A DNA stretch of 64,000 bases, taken from contig NZ_KB903272.1 in the NCBI RefSeq assembly GCF_000379685.1, positions 62,624 through 126,623 on the forward strand, written 5' to 3'. Below are positions 1 to 8,061 of the stretch, piece by piece. Numbering within the stretch: the first letter of the stretch is position 1; every line of letters begins with the position of its first letter. The position numbers and the translations under genes were made by a program. Source of the DNA: Catelliglobosispora koreensis DSM 44566. Its GTDB lineage: Bacteria > Actinomycetota > Actinomycetes > Mycobacteriales > Micromonosporaceae. The notes under the pieces were generated by a model, which was not told where the DNA came from, made no database searches, and was given only the letters and a program-made list of their open reading frames with translations.

Positions 1-3000
1 TGTCGGCTGAGGTGCTGAAATATGAGGCGTTGTAGAGTGCGGTCATCAGTTCGCGCAGGTCGCCTTGTTCGAGAAGTTGCTCAAACGTAACGTTGGGGCC
101 GACTTGCCCGGCACTCCTGTGCGACATCGGGTGATCGTTGAAGAACGCCCGCTCGACTCTACGCTCAAAGTCCACATCGGACTCGGCTGGTTCCCTGGGC
201 GTGATAGCCATAAGCACTTCACGCATCCGCACCAGCGCTTGCACCGTCGCCGCTCTCGCGCGCGGACTGTTGAAGTGATACGCCCCCACGCGCCGCTCAA
301 ACTCCATGGCGCGGTCCGCCCAGTCCGGGTCGCCGAAGAAGCTCGTGTAATCAAACGGAACCGGCCCCGTGTTCGCCTGGCTCCGTCCCCGCATCACCGA
401 CAGCGCATCCTCCCGCCCGCCGCTGTCTTCTTCCCCTTCCTCTTCCCGCTCCCGTCCGTGCTCGCTTTCCTGCTCTTGCTCCCTCGCCTGTTCCTCTTCG
501 CTGGTCTGCTGTTGCTCCCGCTCGCTCTCCTCGTCCTGCTCGCTTTCCTCGCTCTTCTCCTGCTCTTGCCCTTGTTCCCGCTCGCCCGTCTGCTGTTGCT
601 CGCTTCGCCCTTGCTCTTCCTTGCTTCCTTCGCCTTGCTCTCGCTCGCTGCCTTGCTCCCGCTCGTTAGCCGGGTTCTCCTCGGTGGCCTGCTGTTGCGT
701 TTCTTGGCTTTGCTGCTGACCTTGCTCTTGCTCGTGGCTCTGTTCTTGTTGCGTTTCTTGCTGCTTGGCCTCGTCCTGTTCGCTGTCTTGCTCTTGCTGT
801 GTGTCTTGCCCGGTAGCTTGTTTTTGCCGACCGCTCTGTTTCTCGTCGTCGGTCAGGCTGTCTTGCGTGTCTTGGCTTTGGCCTTGTGAATCCTGTTCGG
901 ACCGCTGAGTGTCGGTTTCCTGGTCTTGCTGGGTCTCGGATTCTTGTTCGGTGCTCTGGTCTTGCCTGCCGTTCTCGTTCTGCTCCGCGTCTTGGGTCTG
1001 TTCGCTGGTGGTGCGGTTGTCTTCACGCGTCTGGTCCGGCGCATCGCGGTCGCTCTGTTGCTTGTTGCTTTGCCTTCGGGTGCCTTGCGCGTTGGGCTCT
1101 TGCTCGTCGTTGGAATTCGATTGGTCGTTGTTCCGGTTTTCATCGCCCGGTTGCGAGTCGTCGCTTTCGCTGTCGTCTGGGCCGGGCGGGCTTGGTGGCG
1201 GCGGTGGCGGCGGCGGGACCGCTGGAGGTGCTGCCTGTTCTTCGCTCTCTAGCTCGGGTGAAGGTGCCGCCGGTCCGCCGGAGGGAGAAGGTCGCGCTGG
1301 GTCACCGGCGTCAGGGTCGTCGTCTGACTCGTTACCGGTGACGTCTTGACCGCCTGGCAGGGTGATGCCTTGGCGCTGGAATCGGTCCTCTGGAAGAGAC
1401 TGCTCGGTGATGGTGGCGCGGCCCGTGACGCCGACTCTGACGACGAAGGAACGAACCTCACCGCCGTTCGCACCGGTGACAGTGTCTTGAAGGAGCTGAC
1501 GCAACTCGGGATTTTGCTCCAGCAACGGGCCGAGGACGTTGTCGATCTGCAGCAGATGCCTGATGTATTCCGGGCTTCCTTGTCGCGCCTCGATTTGCGG
1601 GCCGCCGTCGGGGTCATCGACTTGCCGTGTTTCGAGTCTCGGATTGCGGCCGCCTTTTTCCTCGACCACGAGCAGTTGCGGCGGTTGTCCTGGCGTGAGC
1701 ATCACCGCCGTACGGTCAAGGTTGTTCCGGGTGCCGCCGCCCGAACCGTCGCCAGTGAGGACCAGTATCACGGGCGGATCGCCCGGCTGAGGTGCGAGCA
1801 GGCGCAGCGCGGCGTCGGGACTCATGTCCGGCCCAAGAGTGAAGATCATTGCGTTCGGAAAGACCTGGCTCAGCCCCGGCAAGGTGCCTTGCCCACCGAC
1901 CTGCTCGCTTGCTCGGCCGAGCGGTCCGTGATTGTCGCGGTATTGCCTGCCTTGCTCCCAAAGATGTTGCAGCTCCGCAGCGCTGAGCTCGTGATCTCCT
2001 GAGTCCGCTGTCGCGGCAAGCCGCCGGAAATACGCTCGGTTGCCCAGGGTGCGGCCGTCAGCGCGTATCCCGGCAGTGTTGAGATCGTCCATATAGGACT
2101 GAATGCCTCGCCGGTTCGCCGCCCGTTGCGCGTCAATCTCCGCACGCTGACCTGTCAGATGGACCCGGAACCGCCGCATCGACCCACGGACGGGCACGTT
2201 CTCGCGCACATTGGTATTACTTGTACTCTGCGTTTGCCGCGCACGTCGCCTCGTCGCCTGCTGCGCCTGGGTTTGCACGCCGACAGCATCGGTCCGGCCA
2301 TCCCGCGCCTGATCGTGAGCATTGTCGTCGCTCTGATTGTCGCGTTGGGAATCTTCTCCGCGTCGTGCCTCAGCCTCACGTTGTGCATCGTCATCGCGTT
2401 GCTCATCTTGCGCCCGTCGCGCATCGTCGTCTTGCCGCCGGTCCTGCTCGCGCAGTGCGTCATCTTCGCGCTCGCGGTTCTGGTCGCGCTCAGCGTTCGC
2501 GTCACGTTGACGGTCCTCGTCCCGGTGCGCGTCATCGTCTTGTTGCCGATCCTGGTCGCGCTGCGCCTCATCATCCCGCTCAACATCGTCGTCCCGCCGT
2601 CCGTCTTCCTCGTGCTGGGCGTCATCGACGCGCCGGTCCTGGTCGCGTGGGGATTGGTCCTGCTCATCGTTGGGCGAAGGCTGCTGGTCCTGCGGCTGCT
2701 GACCAGGTTGCTGCCCTTGTGGCTGCTGGCCTTGCGGTTGTTGACCGGATTGCTGGCCCTGCGGTTGTTGACCCTGCGGTTGTTGACCCTGCGGTTGTTG
2801 AGCCGGCTGCGGGCCTTGAGGTTGCTGGCTTTGTGGCTGGGGGCCGGGCCCGGTGGGGCGCGGCGGGCCGGTGTTGGTGCGATCCGTGTCGTCGCGGTTG
2901 CTGTCGTTGGGCTGCGCCGGATTGCGGTCCGTGTTGTCGCGGTCGGTGTCGTCGGGGCGGGTGGGGTCGGGGTTTGTGTCGTCGGTGTCGTTCGGGTTGG

Positions 3001-3985
3001 GAGGGTCAGTGTCAGTGTCGTTGGGGTTCGGCGGCTGGGGCAGTCCGCGATTGGTTACCGCGTCGAGGCGGTTGTGGTAGAGGTCGCTGGCGCCTTCGCG
3101 GAGCCCTTCCGCGGCAACCTTTGTGCCGAACTGGCCGGGTGTCAGGTCGATGTCGAGGTTGCCGGTCCGGGCGAGGTTGATGCCAGCCTCGGTGGCGACG
3201 TCCACGGCTGCTTCGTTGGTGCCGTTGACAACCAGCTTTGGCAACACGCCAGCAGGGCCGTCGGGAAGGTTGTCGAGCAGCTTGCTGATCTTCGGCGCGG
3301 TAATGCCGCCAAGCAAACCACCCAGCGCGCCACCGGCGAGCGACCACTTTGACTTGTCGAAATCCCACTCCTTGCGCGTGCCCATCGCGAACTGGGCCAG
3401 CTGTGCCGCGACATCTGTTGCCAGCTCAGAGATCGCCTCAAACGCGACCTCCTTGATGAGCCCGCGCAGGAAGCCACGCGTGGCGGCGGCGATGAGCTGA
3501 CGCAGCGCCTGCTGGATCGCCAGCCTCGTGACGGCGATGGGTCCAGCGGCGAAGGAAAGAGCCGCGCCAAAGGAAATGAACGACAGCACGATGATGGCGA
3601 AGATAGTGATCATCAGGATGCCGACCTCGATGATCACCGTCAGTTTCTCGTACTCCACTTCCTGCGCGGCCGTTTCATGGCGCGTAGCAAGACTTTCCAA
3701 GGTCTGGGTTAGCCCGGGCAAGCCCTCGTCTTGGTAGTAGCGCCAGAGTCGGTGAAACGAGCCGCCCGCTTGACCCTGCCATTCAGTGGCCAGAGAGTTG
3801 GCGTGCGTGCTCGCCGTGGACATGTGGTCATCGATGATTTGCCCAGCGTTGCGCCACGCCGCGGCGAGTTCCCGGATGCGGTCTTCGTCGGCTTGAGGAA
3901 AGCCTCCACCACCGGTGCCCACCCACACGACGAGATCACGCACGGCATCCCACGGTTGACCCCAGCTTGGCAGGGTGATGGTCAT
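1..3985 (-). CDS. very large type VII secretion effector-like protein (3' end outside window)
   Basis: An uninterrupted minus-strand frame opens at the ATG at 3985 and is still open at the window edge, giving at least 1328 residues. Residues 1-110 form an ESX-like helical module with a WQG motif at 69-71. Residues about 115-150 are strongly hydrophobic, followed by more helical sequence to about 310. Then come acidic N/D/T/P-rich sequence (about 315-370), a Q/P-rich PQGQQ repeat (about 385-435) and a D/R/Q-rich stretch (about 448-608). Residues about 610-930 look globular: VVEEKGG with E775/K777 and a downstream QGSPEYI motif resemble PD-(D/E)xK toxin domains. A 260-residue Q/E/S-rich linker (about 938-1202) precedes another folded segment. 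Position beside ESX genes and the WXG-type start suggest a secreted polymorphic toxin. The function is inferred; the true C terminus and any immunity gene are not visible. Confidence 0.75.
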   Translation of the reverse strand, partial: MTITLPSWGQPWDAVRDLVVWVGTGGGGFPQADEDRIRELAAAWRNAGQIIDDHMSTASTHANSLATEWQGQAGGSFHRLWRYYQDEGLPGLTQTLESLATRHETAAQEVEYEKLTVIIEVGILMITIFAIIVLSFISFGAALSFAAGPIAVTRLAIQQALRQLIAAATRGFLRGLIKEVAFEAISELATDVAAQLAQFAMGTRKEWDFDKSKWSLAGGALGGLLGGITAPKISKLLDNLPDGPAGVLPKLVVNGTNEAAVDVATEAGINLARTGNLDIDLTPGQFGTKVAAEGLREGASDLYHNRLDAVTNRGLPQPPNPNDTDTDPPNPNDTDDTNPDPTRPDDTDRDNTDRNPAQPNDSNRDDTDRTNTGPPRPTGPGPQPQSQQPQGPQPAQQPQGQQPQGQQPQGQQSGQQPQGQQPQGQQPGQQPQDQQPSPNDEQDQSPRDQDRRVDDAQHEEDGRRDDDVERDDEAQRDQDRQQDDDAHRDEDRQRDANAERDQNREREDDALREQDRRQDDDARRAQDEQRDDDAQREAEARRGEDSQRDNQSDDNAHDQARDGRTDAVGVQTQAQQATRRRARQTQSTSNTNVRENVPVRGSMRRFRVHLTGQRAEIDAQRAANRRGIQSYMDDLNTAGIRADGRTLGNRAYFRRLAATADSGDHELSAAELQHLWEQGRQYRDNHGPLGRASEQVGGQGTLPGLSQVFPNAMIFTLGPDMSPDAALRLLAPQPGDPPVILVLTGDGSGGGTRNNLDRTAVMLTPGQPPQLLVVEEKGGRNPRLETRQVDDPDGGPQIEARQGSPEYIRHLLQIDNVLGPLLEQNPELRQLLQDTVTGANGGEVRSFVVRVGVTGRATITEQSLPEDRFQRQGITLPGGQDVTGNESDDDPDAGDPARPSPSGGPAAPSPELESEEQAAPPAVPPPPPPPPSPPGPDDSESDDSQPGDENRNNDQSNSNDEQEPNAQGTRRQSNKQQSDRDAPDQTREDNRTTSEQTQDAEQNENGRQDQSTEQESETQQDQETDTQRSEQDSQGQSQDTQDSLTDDEKQSGRQKQATGQDTQQEQDSEQDEAKQQETQQEQSHEQEQGQQQSQETQQQATEENPANEREQGSEREQGEGSKEEQGRSEQQQTGEREQGQEQEKSEESEQDEESEREQQQTSEEEQAREQEQESEHGREREEEGEEDSGGREDALSVMRGRSQANTGPVPFDYTSFFGDPDWADRAMEFERRVGAYHFNSPRARAATVQALVRMREVLMAITPREPAESDVDFERRVERAFFNDHPMSHRSAGQVGPNVTFEQLLEQGDLRELMTALYNASYFSTSAD
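380..1170 (-). repeat. Gln/Glu/Ser-rich low-complexity coding segment
   Basis: On the minus strand this part of the large effector-like gene encodes about 260 residues dominated by Q, E, S, D and R in short imperfect units such as EQEQ and QQQT. It contains no stop in the coding frame. On the plus strand it reads as a pyrimidine-rich CTTGCTCTTGCT pattern that makes spurious Leu/Val-rich frames. Confidence 0.8.
2680..2830 (-). repeat. PQGQQ repeat inside the large effector-like gene
   Basis: Near-perfect short coding repeats translate as PQGQQ units on the minus strand, about 50 residues in all. They sit between an acidic N/D/T segment and a D/R/Q-rich segment, consistent with a flexible linker that separates the N-terminal secretion module from downstream globular domains. 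Confidence 0.75.
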
Positions 3986-3995
3986 CGCCGGGCAA

Positions 3996-4316
3996 TCAGA
4001 GTCTCAGGCCACCCATATGTTTCTCTGACATGTCGTCGATATCGAGGATCTGCTGAATCCCCGACTGCGCGATGTTGCCAAAGCCGGTGATTCCCTCGCC
4101 CAGGCCGCGCATCGCGGCGGTGATCTCGCTGGTGTCCCCGAGACTGGCTTGGTAGGTCTGGCCGACTTCGTCGTCACCCCAAGGGTTGGATGCTTGGAGA
4201 CCCTCTATTTGCGACACCGCGGTGGACACCGCGTCACGCATGCGGTTGCCAGAGGTCGTCAAGCTAGCGGAAGTCGAGAGCGCGGCATCGGGATTAGGCA
4301 GGTATGGGTTCGTCAC
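3996..4316 (-). CDS. EspC-like small type VII secretion-associated protein
   Basis: The protein has 106 residues from the GTG at 4316, which follows GGGGGA at a usable distance and overlaps the 3' end of the upstream YbaB-like gene by 23 bases. The sequence is largely helical with a NPWGDDEVG turn in the middle and a short acidic C-terminal helix (DIDDMSEKHMG). This is the size and pattern of the EspC/DUF2580 ESX-associated group, which pairs with YbaB-like proteins in actinobacterial ESX loci. It lies 10 bases upstream of the large effector-like gene on the same strand. That arrangement suggests it is a co-secreted partner or chaperone of that effector; this role is inferred. Confidence 0.6.
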   Translation of the reverse strand: MTNPYLPNPDAALSTSASLTTSGNRMRDAVSTAVSQIEGLQASNPWGDDEVGQTYQASLGDTSEITAAMRGLGEGITGFGNIAQSGIQQILDIDDMSEKHMGGLRL

Positions 4317-4704
4317 GAGGTCCCCCGGTGAGGCCTTGAGCCAGCGTCTTGTAGTCGTAGGACAGCGCCGCCTGCATCTGGTCGTCAGAGACGAACGGGC
4401 GGCACATAGCCATGACCCGTTGCTGCGCCTCAGTCGCCGCGGCGGCGATGGTCTCTTCGATCTCACGCGCTAACTCATCGGGCGTGTGGAAGGTATAGAT
4501 ATCTCTATCCAGTTCCAGCCGGGTCAGCCTGCCTTCTGGCCCAACCGTCGCCCGGATCAGCTGGTCGGCAGATTTAGCGGTCACGCTAACTGCCTTGATC
4601 CGGGTTGATACTTCATCGAGCTCGGCGGCGAGCTGATCGACGCGGGCGGTGACTTCAGCCGCCTTCGCGCGCATTCTGATCAGCTCATCCTCCGATACCG
4701 TCAC
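4294..4704 (-). CDS. YbaB/EbfC-family-like ESX-associated protein
   Basis: The 136-residue protein starts with a long charged coiled-coil helix (residues about 3-45). A beta-rich YbaB-like core follows, with a TVGPEGRLTRLELDRD strand-turn pattern, then a second long helix (about 75-110). YbaB/EbfC proteins bind DNA as dimers, but the relatives found in ESX loci (EspL group) are thought to act as stability or chaperone factors for substrates. The GTG start at 4704 has no good Shine-Dalgarno. A TAGCTT hexamer on the minus strand at 4717-4712 lies 7 bases upstream, so the transcript may be leaderless. It heads the minus-strand unit containing the EspC-like and large effector-like genes. Confidence 0.7.
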   Translation of the reverse strand: MTVSEDELIRMRAKAAEVTARVDQLAAELDEVSTRIKAVSVTAKSADQLIRATVGPEGRLTRLELDRDIYTFHTPDELAREIEETIAAAATEAQQRVMAMCRPFVSDDQMQAALSYDYKTLAQGLTGGPRDEPIPA

Positions 4705-4751
4705 GTCATAGAAGCTACGACATCAAGGAATCTCCCGCTACCCTGCACCAT

Positions 4752-5897
4752 GTGAAATGGCGGGGATGGTGTGCGGTCCAAAGTGGAGCTACGGCGATGG
4801 TGGCCATCGCGGCCATGCTGCTGTCACCTGTGACACCGGCATCGGCGGCACTACCCGGATGTCCCGAAACACGGGAAGCGGATCTGCGGGCGAAAGGCAC
4901 CGTGGCGCAAGACTTTGGCTGGTGGTTCAACTGGGTCGCCGCGCCTGAGCTTTGGCACTTGGCCACGGGCAAGGGTGTCAAGGTCGCCGTGGTTGACACG
5001 GGCGTCAACGAGCACCGCCAATTGGCGCCAGCGCTTGGCGGCGGCGCGGATCTCGTGAAAGGACTGTCCGGCGGCAGGCTCGACTGCATCGGCCATGGCA
5101 CGGCCGTCGCCAGCATCATCGCCGCAAGACCTGGCGGTCGCGGGCTCGTGGGCATCGCTCCCGAGGCGGAGATCATCCCGATCCGGGTCGCCGAAGACGG
5201 CGGTGGGTTCGTTGTGGACGAAAGGCAGGCGCCAGGGGCACGAGTCGCGGCGGGAATCCGTTCAGCGGCCGATGCCGGTGCACGGATCATCAACGTGTCG
5301 CTTGCCTTGAAGGCAGACTTCGGCGATGTGCGCAGCGCGGTGGAGTATGCCCAGGGCAAAGGCGCGATTGTCGTGGCCGCGGTGGGCGGCGAAGGAGCGA
5401 TCTATCCAGCGGCGTACCCGTCGGTGATTGGTGTTGGCGCGTTTGACCGTCTAGGGCAGCGAGCGCCAGCAATTGAGTCCTATGTGGACGTTTACGCTCC
5501 CGGATACGGAGGCATGACAGTGGCCGCCCGGGACACCGACCACTTCGTGGACTGGCAGGGCGGTGCGGACGCGGCGACCGCTGTCGTTAGCGGAACGGCC
5601 GCGCTTATCGTGGCCGCTGAGCCGGCGTTGACGAATACCCAAGTCATCACACGGCTTTTGCGGACCGCTCAGGGGAGGACGCTCGACCCCTATCGGGCCG
5701 TCACAGAGCTTTTGCCGAACGAAAGCGCTGTGGCGTCACGTTCTCCCGGGCCTCCGCTCACAGCGCCAGTGGTGCCAACGTCAAGCCTGCCGCAGCGTGC
5801 GCTGGGCATAGCGGGGCTACTCGGGCTGCTGGTCATCGGGATCGTGGTCATCGCGCGGCTATGGCGCTCACGAAGGCAGGAATCTCAGCGAACCTGA
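4752..5897 (+). CDS. mycP: mycosin-type subtilisin, apparently catalytically inactive
   Basis: The 381-residue protein has a signal peptide (cleavage after PASA, about residue 33), a subtilisin-fold domain, and a C-terminal transmembrane helix (about 348-371) ending in an RRRQE-type cytosolic tail. This is the mycosin (type VII membrane-anchored protease) layout. The catalytic Asp82 (VVDTGV) and His115 (GHGTAVAS) are present. The serine motif is degenerate, however: where GTSxAAPxVSG is expected the sequence is GADAATAVVSG, putting Asp273 in place of Ser. The oxyanion asparagine is Gly213 (AAVGGEG). Mycosins have a structural role in ESX complexes separate from proteolysis, so this copy may keep only that role. 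The GTG at 4752 is the start that gives a complete signal peptide. Confidence 0.85.
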   Translation: MKWRGWCAVQSGATAMVAIAAMLLSPVTPASAALPGCPETREADLRAKGTVAQDFGWWFNWVAAPELWHLATGKGVKVAVVDTGVNEHRQLAPALGGGADLVKGLSGGRLDCIGHGTAVASIIAARPGGRGLVGIAPEAEIIPIRVAEDGGGFVVDERQAPGARVAAGIRSAADAGARIINVSLALKADFGDVRSAVEYAQGKGAIVVAAVGGEGAIYPAAYPSVIGVGAFDRLGQRAPAIESYVDVYAPGYGGMTVAARDTDHFVDWQGGADAATAVVSGTAALIVAAEPALTNTQVITRLLRTAQGRTLDPYRAVTELLPNESAVASRSPGPPLTAPVVPTSSLPQRALGIAGLLGLLVIGIVVIARLWRSRRQESQRT

Positions 5898-5910
5898 GTT
5901 GTCTACGTAG

Positions 5911-5936
5911 GGGAGCCGCCCTGCCTGCGGCCTCCC
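5911..5936. terminator. hairpin between convergent mycP and esx genes
   Basis: A GGGAGCCGC arm pairs with GCGGCCTCCC through nine base pairs with one bulged C and a 7-base loop. It lies 13 bases after the mycP stop and 14 before the stop of the WXG100 gene on the other strand. There is no U tract. Confidence 0.4.
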
Positions 5937-5950
5937 TGTCGTGGCAGTCG

Positions 5951-6253
5951 TTACCGGATCATGCTCTTGATGAGCCCTTCGAGCTCATCTTCACTGTTTT
6001 GCATGGCGCGGACGGAATCTGTCATCTTGGTCGAGACTTCACTTCCGGCCTCGGCGACCTTGGCCGCGTCGGCTCGCCACTGTTGCTTGAGCATCTGGTA
6101 GGCCTGGTAGGGCGCACCTTTCCAGGTCGCCGCCAAAGCGTCGACGGCGCCCTCCACTTTGGACAGCACGTCGTACATTTCCGCGACGCCATTGTCATAG
6201 GCCTTCGCACCCGTGTGGACGGCCTCGCCGAGCATTCTGACTTTGCCGGACAT
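5951..6253 (-). CDS. WXG100 (ESAT-6/EsxA-like) protein
   Basis: The 100-residue protein has two long helices joined by a WKG turn (W44, G46), the defining WXG100 hairpin. ESX substrates of this type form heterodimers and are exported through the EccBCD channel. The ATG at 6253 overlaps the TGA of the upstream partner gene by one base (TGATG), so translation of the two is coupled, as expected for a 1:1 complex. No C-terminal YxxxD/E export signal is evident in this partner. Confidence in the family is high; the substrate or structural role is inferred from the pairing. Confidence 0.9.
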   Translation of the reverse strand: MSGKVRMLGEAVHTGAKAYDNGVAEMYDVLSKVEGAVDALAATWKGAPYQAYQMLKQQWRADAAKVAEAGSEVSTKMTDSVRAMQNSEDELEGLIKSMIR

Positions 6254-6633
6254 CAGGCACCTCCTCGCATCGCCGAGAGCCGGTTGTTGGTGACCTGGCC
6301 GTTGGAGCCGATGTTGTCTCCAGCGAGGTCGAGTCCCGAGAAGTCCATATCCATGATCTTCTCGTTGTGACTGTCAGCGTACTGATGGCCGTCAGCGACG
6401 GTGTCGATCAGTGTGCCGACCTTGATGAGCCCTTCAGCGATATTCGTGAAGTGGGTCACGAACTTCTGGTTGACGTTGACGAACATGCCGCCCGCCTTGC
6501 CATCCCAGTCGAGGCTCGCTGTTGTCGCTCCGGATTGGATTCCTGGAAGCACCTGGTCAATAAGGTGCTTGGCCAAGCCCCTTACTTCTTCGGCGGTGTC
6601 TCGCATCGCCGCGTCGTAAGATTCCATGTCCAT
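6253..6633 (-). CDS. WXG100 (CFP-10/EsxB-like) protein with C-terminal extension
   Basis: The 126-residue protein starts at the ATG at 6633, seven bases after GGGGGA; the ATG at 6627 is an alternative. A helix-WDG-helix core (W43, G45) is followed by about 30 extra residues containing MDMDFSGLDLAGDN. It is therefore longer than the standard 100-residue WXG100 protein. It lies directly upstream of its EsxA-like partner and downstream of eccB on the same strand. It probably forms the secreted heterodimer with that partner. Confidence 0.88.
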   Translation of the reverse strand: MDMESYDAAMRDTAEEVRGLAKHLIDQVLPGIQSGATTASLDWDGKAGGMFVNVNQKFVTHFTNIAEGLIKVGTLIDTVADGHQYADSHNEKIMDMDFSGLDLAGDNIGSNGQVTNNRLSAMRGGA

Positions 6634-6707
6634 TGGCGTTCCCCCTTTCAAACCTGGACAAGCCATGCCGCGCCAGCGTATCCGGGACCATCCACATTGC
6701 ACTAGTG

Positions 6708-8048
6708 CTAGCCGAGCCGAGTGCCTGCCATCGTGTGATCCAGAGCTGGCCCGAGCGGCACGCGTGCCACGATCGCCGATGGCAGCTTCAGCCGGGGCGT
6801 GTTCTCGTAACCGAGCCGTTTGAGTGCCTCAGGCGTGGGAATGATGTGGGCAACGCCGCGGTCGGTGACCAGCATGATGGTGCCGCTCGTCGCGGTCGCC
6901 GACGTCATCGCTTCCACGAGCACGCCGCGACCGGGCTCGACCACCACCGCGTCGGCAGTGTGCACATTGGACACCACGCCCCGTGGCTCCGCGTGCCCCA
7001 TGGACACGCCATAGCGCACGGCACGCTGATCGCTGGCGTTGTCGCTGACCACGCAAACGCCGGAGTTGGCGGCCAGTGGCACGACTCGCGGGGCGGTTGG
7101 CGGGAGCTGTGTTTCCAGAGCGCTGGTGCCGCCGTGACCGATGAGGTCAGTGGTGGTCAGCTCGGCTTTCGGGGCGTTGCCGCCGTAGGCGGCGATCAGC
7201 AGGGCCGCCTGCAACTGAGTGATCGCCCGCAGATTTTGCTTGTCCCACACGACGTAGTGCTGTTGACCGACCTGAACGACCTGTCCAATGAGGAGCTTGC
7301 CCCACGCGGGCTGCCCCGCTTCGGGAACCGTGATTTTGCCGATCTGCGGGCCCCGGGGCAGGGCGTCGAGCCAGGCAGCGCTCACCGGCATCGTCTGCTG
7401 CGGGTCGGCGATGAGCGCTCGCAACACCTCGGTGTCGTCCTTGACCGGGTGCCTGGCTCCCTGCCAAATGAGGTAGCGCGCGCCTGCGGGATCGGCGACC
7501 ACGAAGGCGGCGCCGTCGGCGTCTTGGCCGCTCGCTTCGGAGTACCCGGCGAAAAGGATTGTTGATGGTTTTCCTTCGGGTGTCAGCCGGTGGCACACCG
7601 ACCACGCGCCCATGGCCAGCTGCTTGGCGGCGGGCAAGGTGTCTGGCGCGCCCGCGATCCCGATGAGCCCGCCCTTGGGCCAGGTGAGCGATGCCGCCGA
7701 AATGCTGTATGCCGCATGGAAATCCGGAGTGAACAAGCGCGCGGAGGAGAAGTTGGCGACCGGGTAGAGCAGGCCCTCTTCGGGCAGGCAGATGAACGTC
7801 GCTCCGGTTTCCTTCTCCACGATGGGAGCGTCGCAGGCTTGCCAGCGGGTGTTGCCACCCGGCACGATCAGCGCATAGATGCCCGTCACAGCGAAGGCGA
7901 TAACCGTAATCATCGCCGCGGCGAAGGCGGCACCGGACATGCGCCGGCCCGACCAGTCCAGCGGATCTGGTTTCTGGGCCACGAGCGCGGCCATCATGCG
8001 CTGATACAGGAACTGACGCGAGTGAATGAGATCGCGGCGCGTGAGCAT
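6708..8048 (-). CDS. eccB: type VII secretion core protein EccB
   Basis: The 446-residue protein has a short cytosolic N terminus with the family signature TRRDLIHSRQFLYQRMMAALV. One transmembrane helix (about 40-62) follows, then a large exported domain of about 380 residues with paired cysteines. EccB is a core subunit of the ESX membrane complex, reaching into the periplasm. It lies 13 bases after the eccD stop on the same strand and 74 bases before the esx pair. Length and start motif match the family well. Confidence 0.93.
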   Translation of the reverse strand: MLTRRDLIHSRQFLYQRMMAALVAQKPDPLDWSGRRMSGAAFAAAMITVIAFAVTGIYALIVPGGNTRWQACDAPIVEKETGATFICLPEEGLLYPVANFSSARLFTPDFHAAYSISAASLTWPKGGLIGIAGAPDTLPAAKQLAMGAWSVCHRLTPEGKPSTILFAGYSEASGQDADGAAFVVADPAGARYLIWQGARHPVKDDTEVLRALIADPQQTMPVSAAWLDALPRGPQIGKITVPEAGQPAWGKLLIGQVVQVGQQHYVVWDKQNLRAITQLQAALLIAAYGGNAPKAELTTTDLIGHGGTSALETQLPPTAPRVVPLAANSGVCVVSDNASDQRAVRYGVSMGHAEPRGVVSNVHTADAVVVEPGRGVLVEAMTSATATSGTIMLVTDRGVAHIIPTPEALKRLGYENTPRLKLPSAIVARVPLGPALDHTMAGTRLG

Positions 8049-8061
8049 GGCGCGGGTCCCC

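Noticed and set aside
65-889. Long plus-strand Leu/Val-rich frame
   Set aside because: It is antisense to the Q/E-rich part of the large minus-strand effector-like gene; the composition comes from the pyrimidine-rich repeat.
2126-3352. 408-residue plus-strand frame rich in Leu and Val
   Set aside because: Antisense shadow of the D/R/Q and PQGQQ regions of the same minus-strand gene; the minus frame is continuous and has folded domains on both sides.
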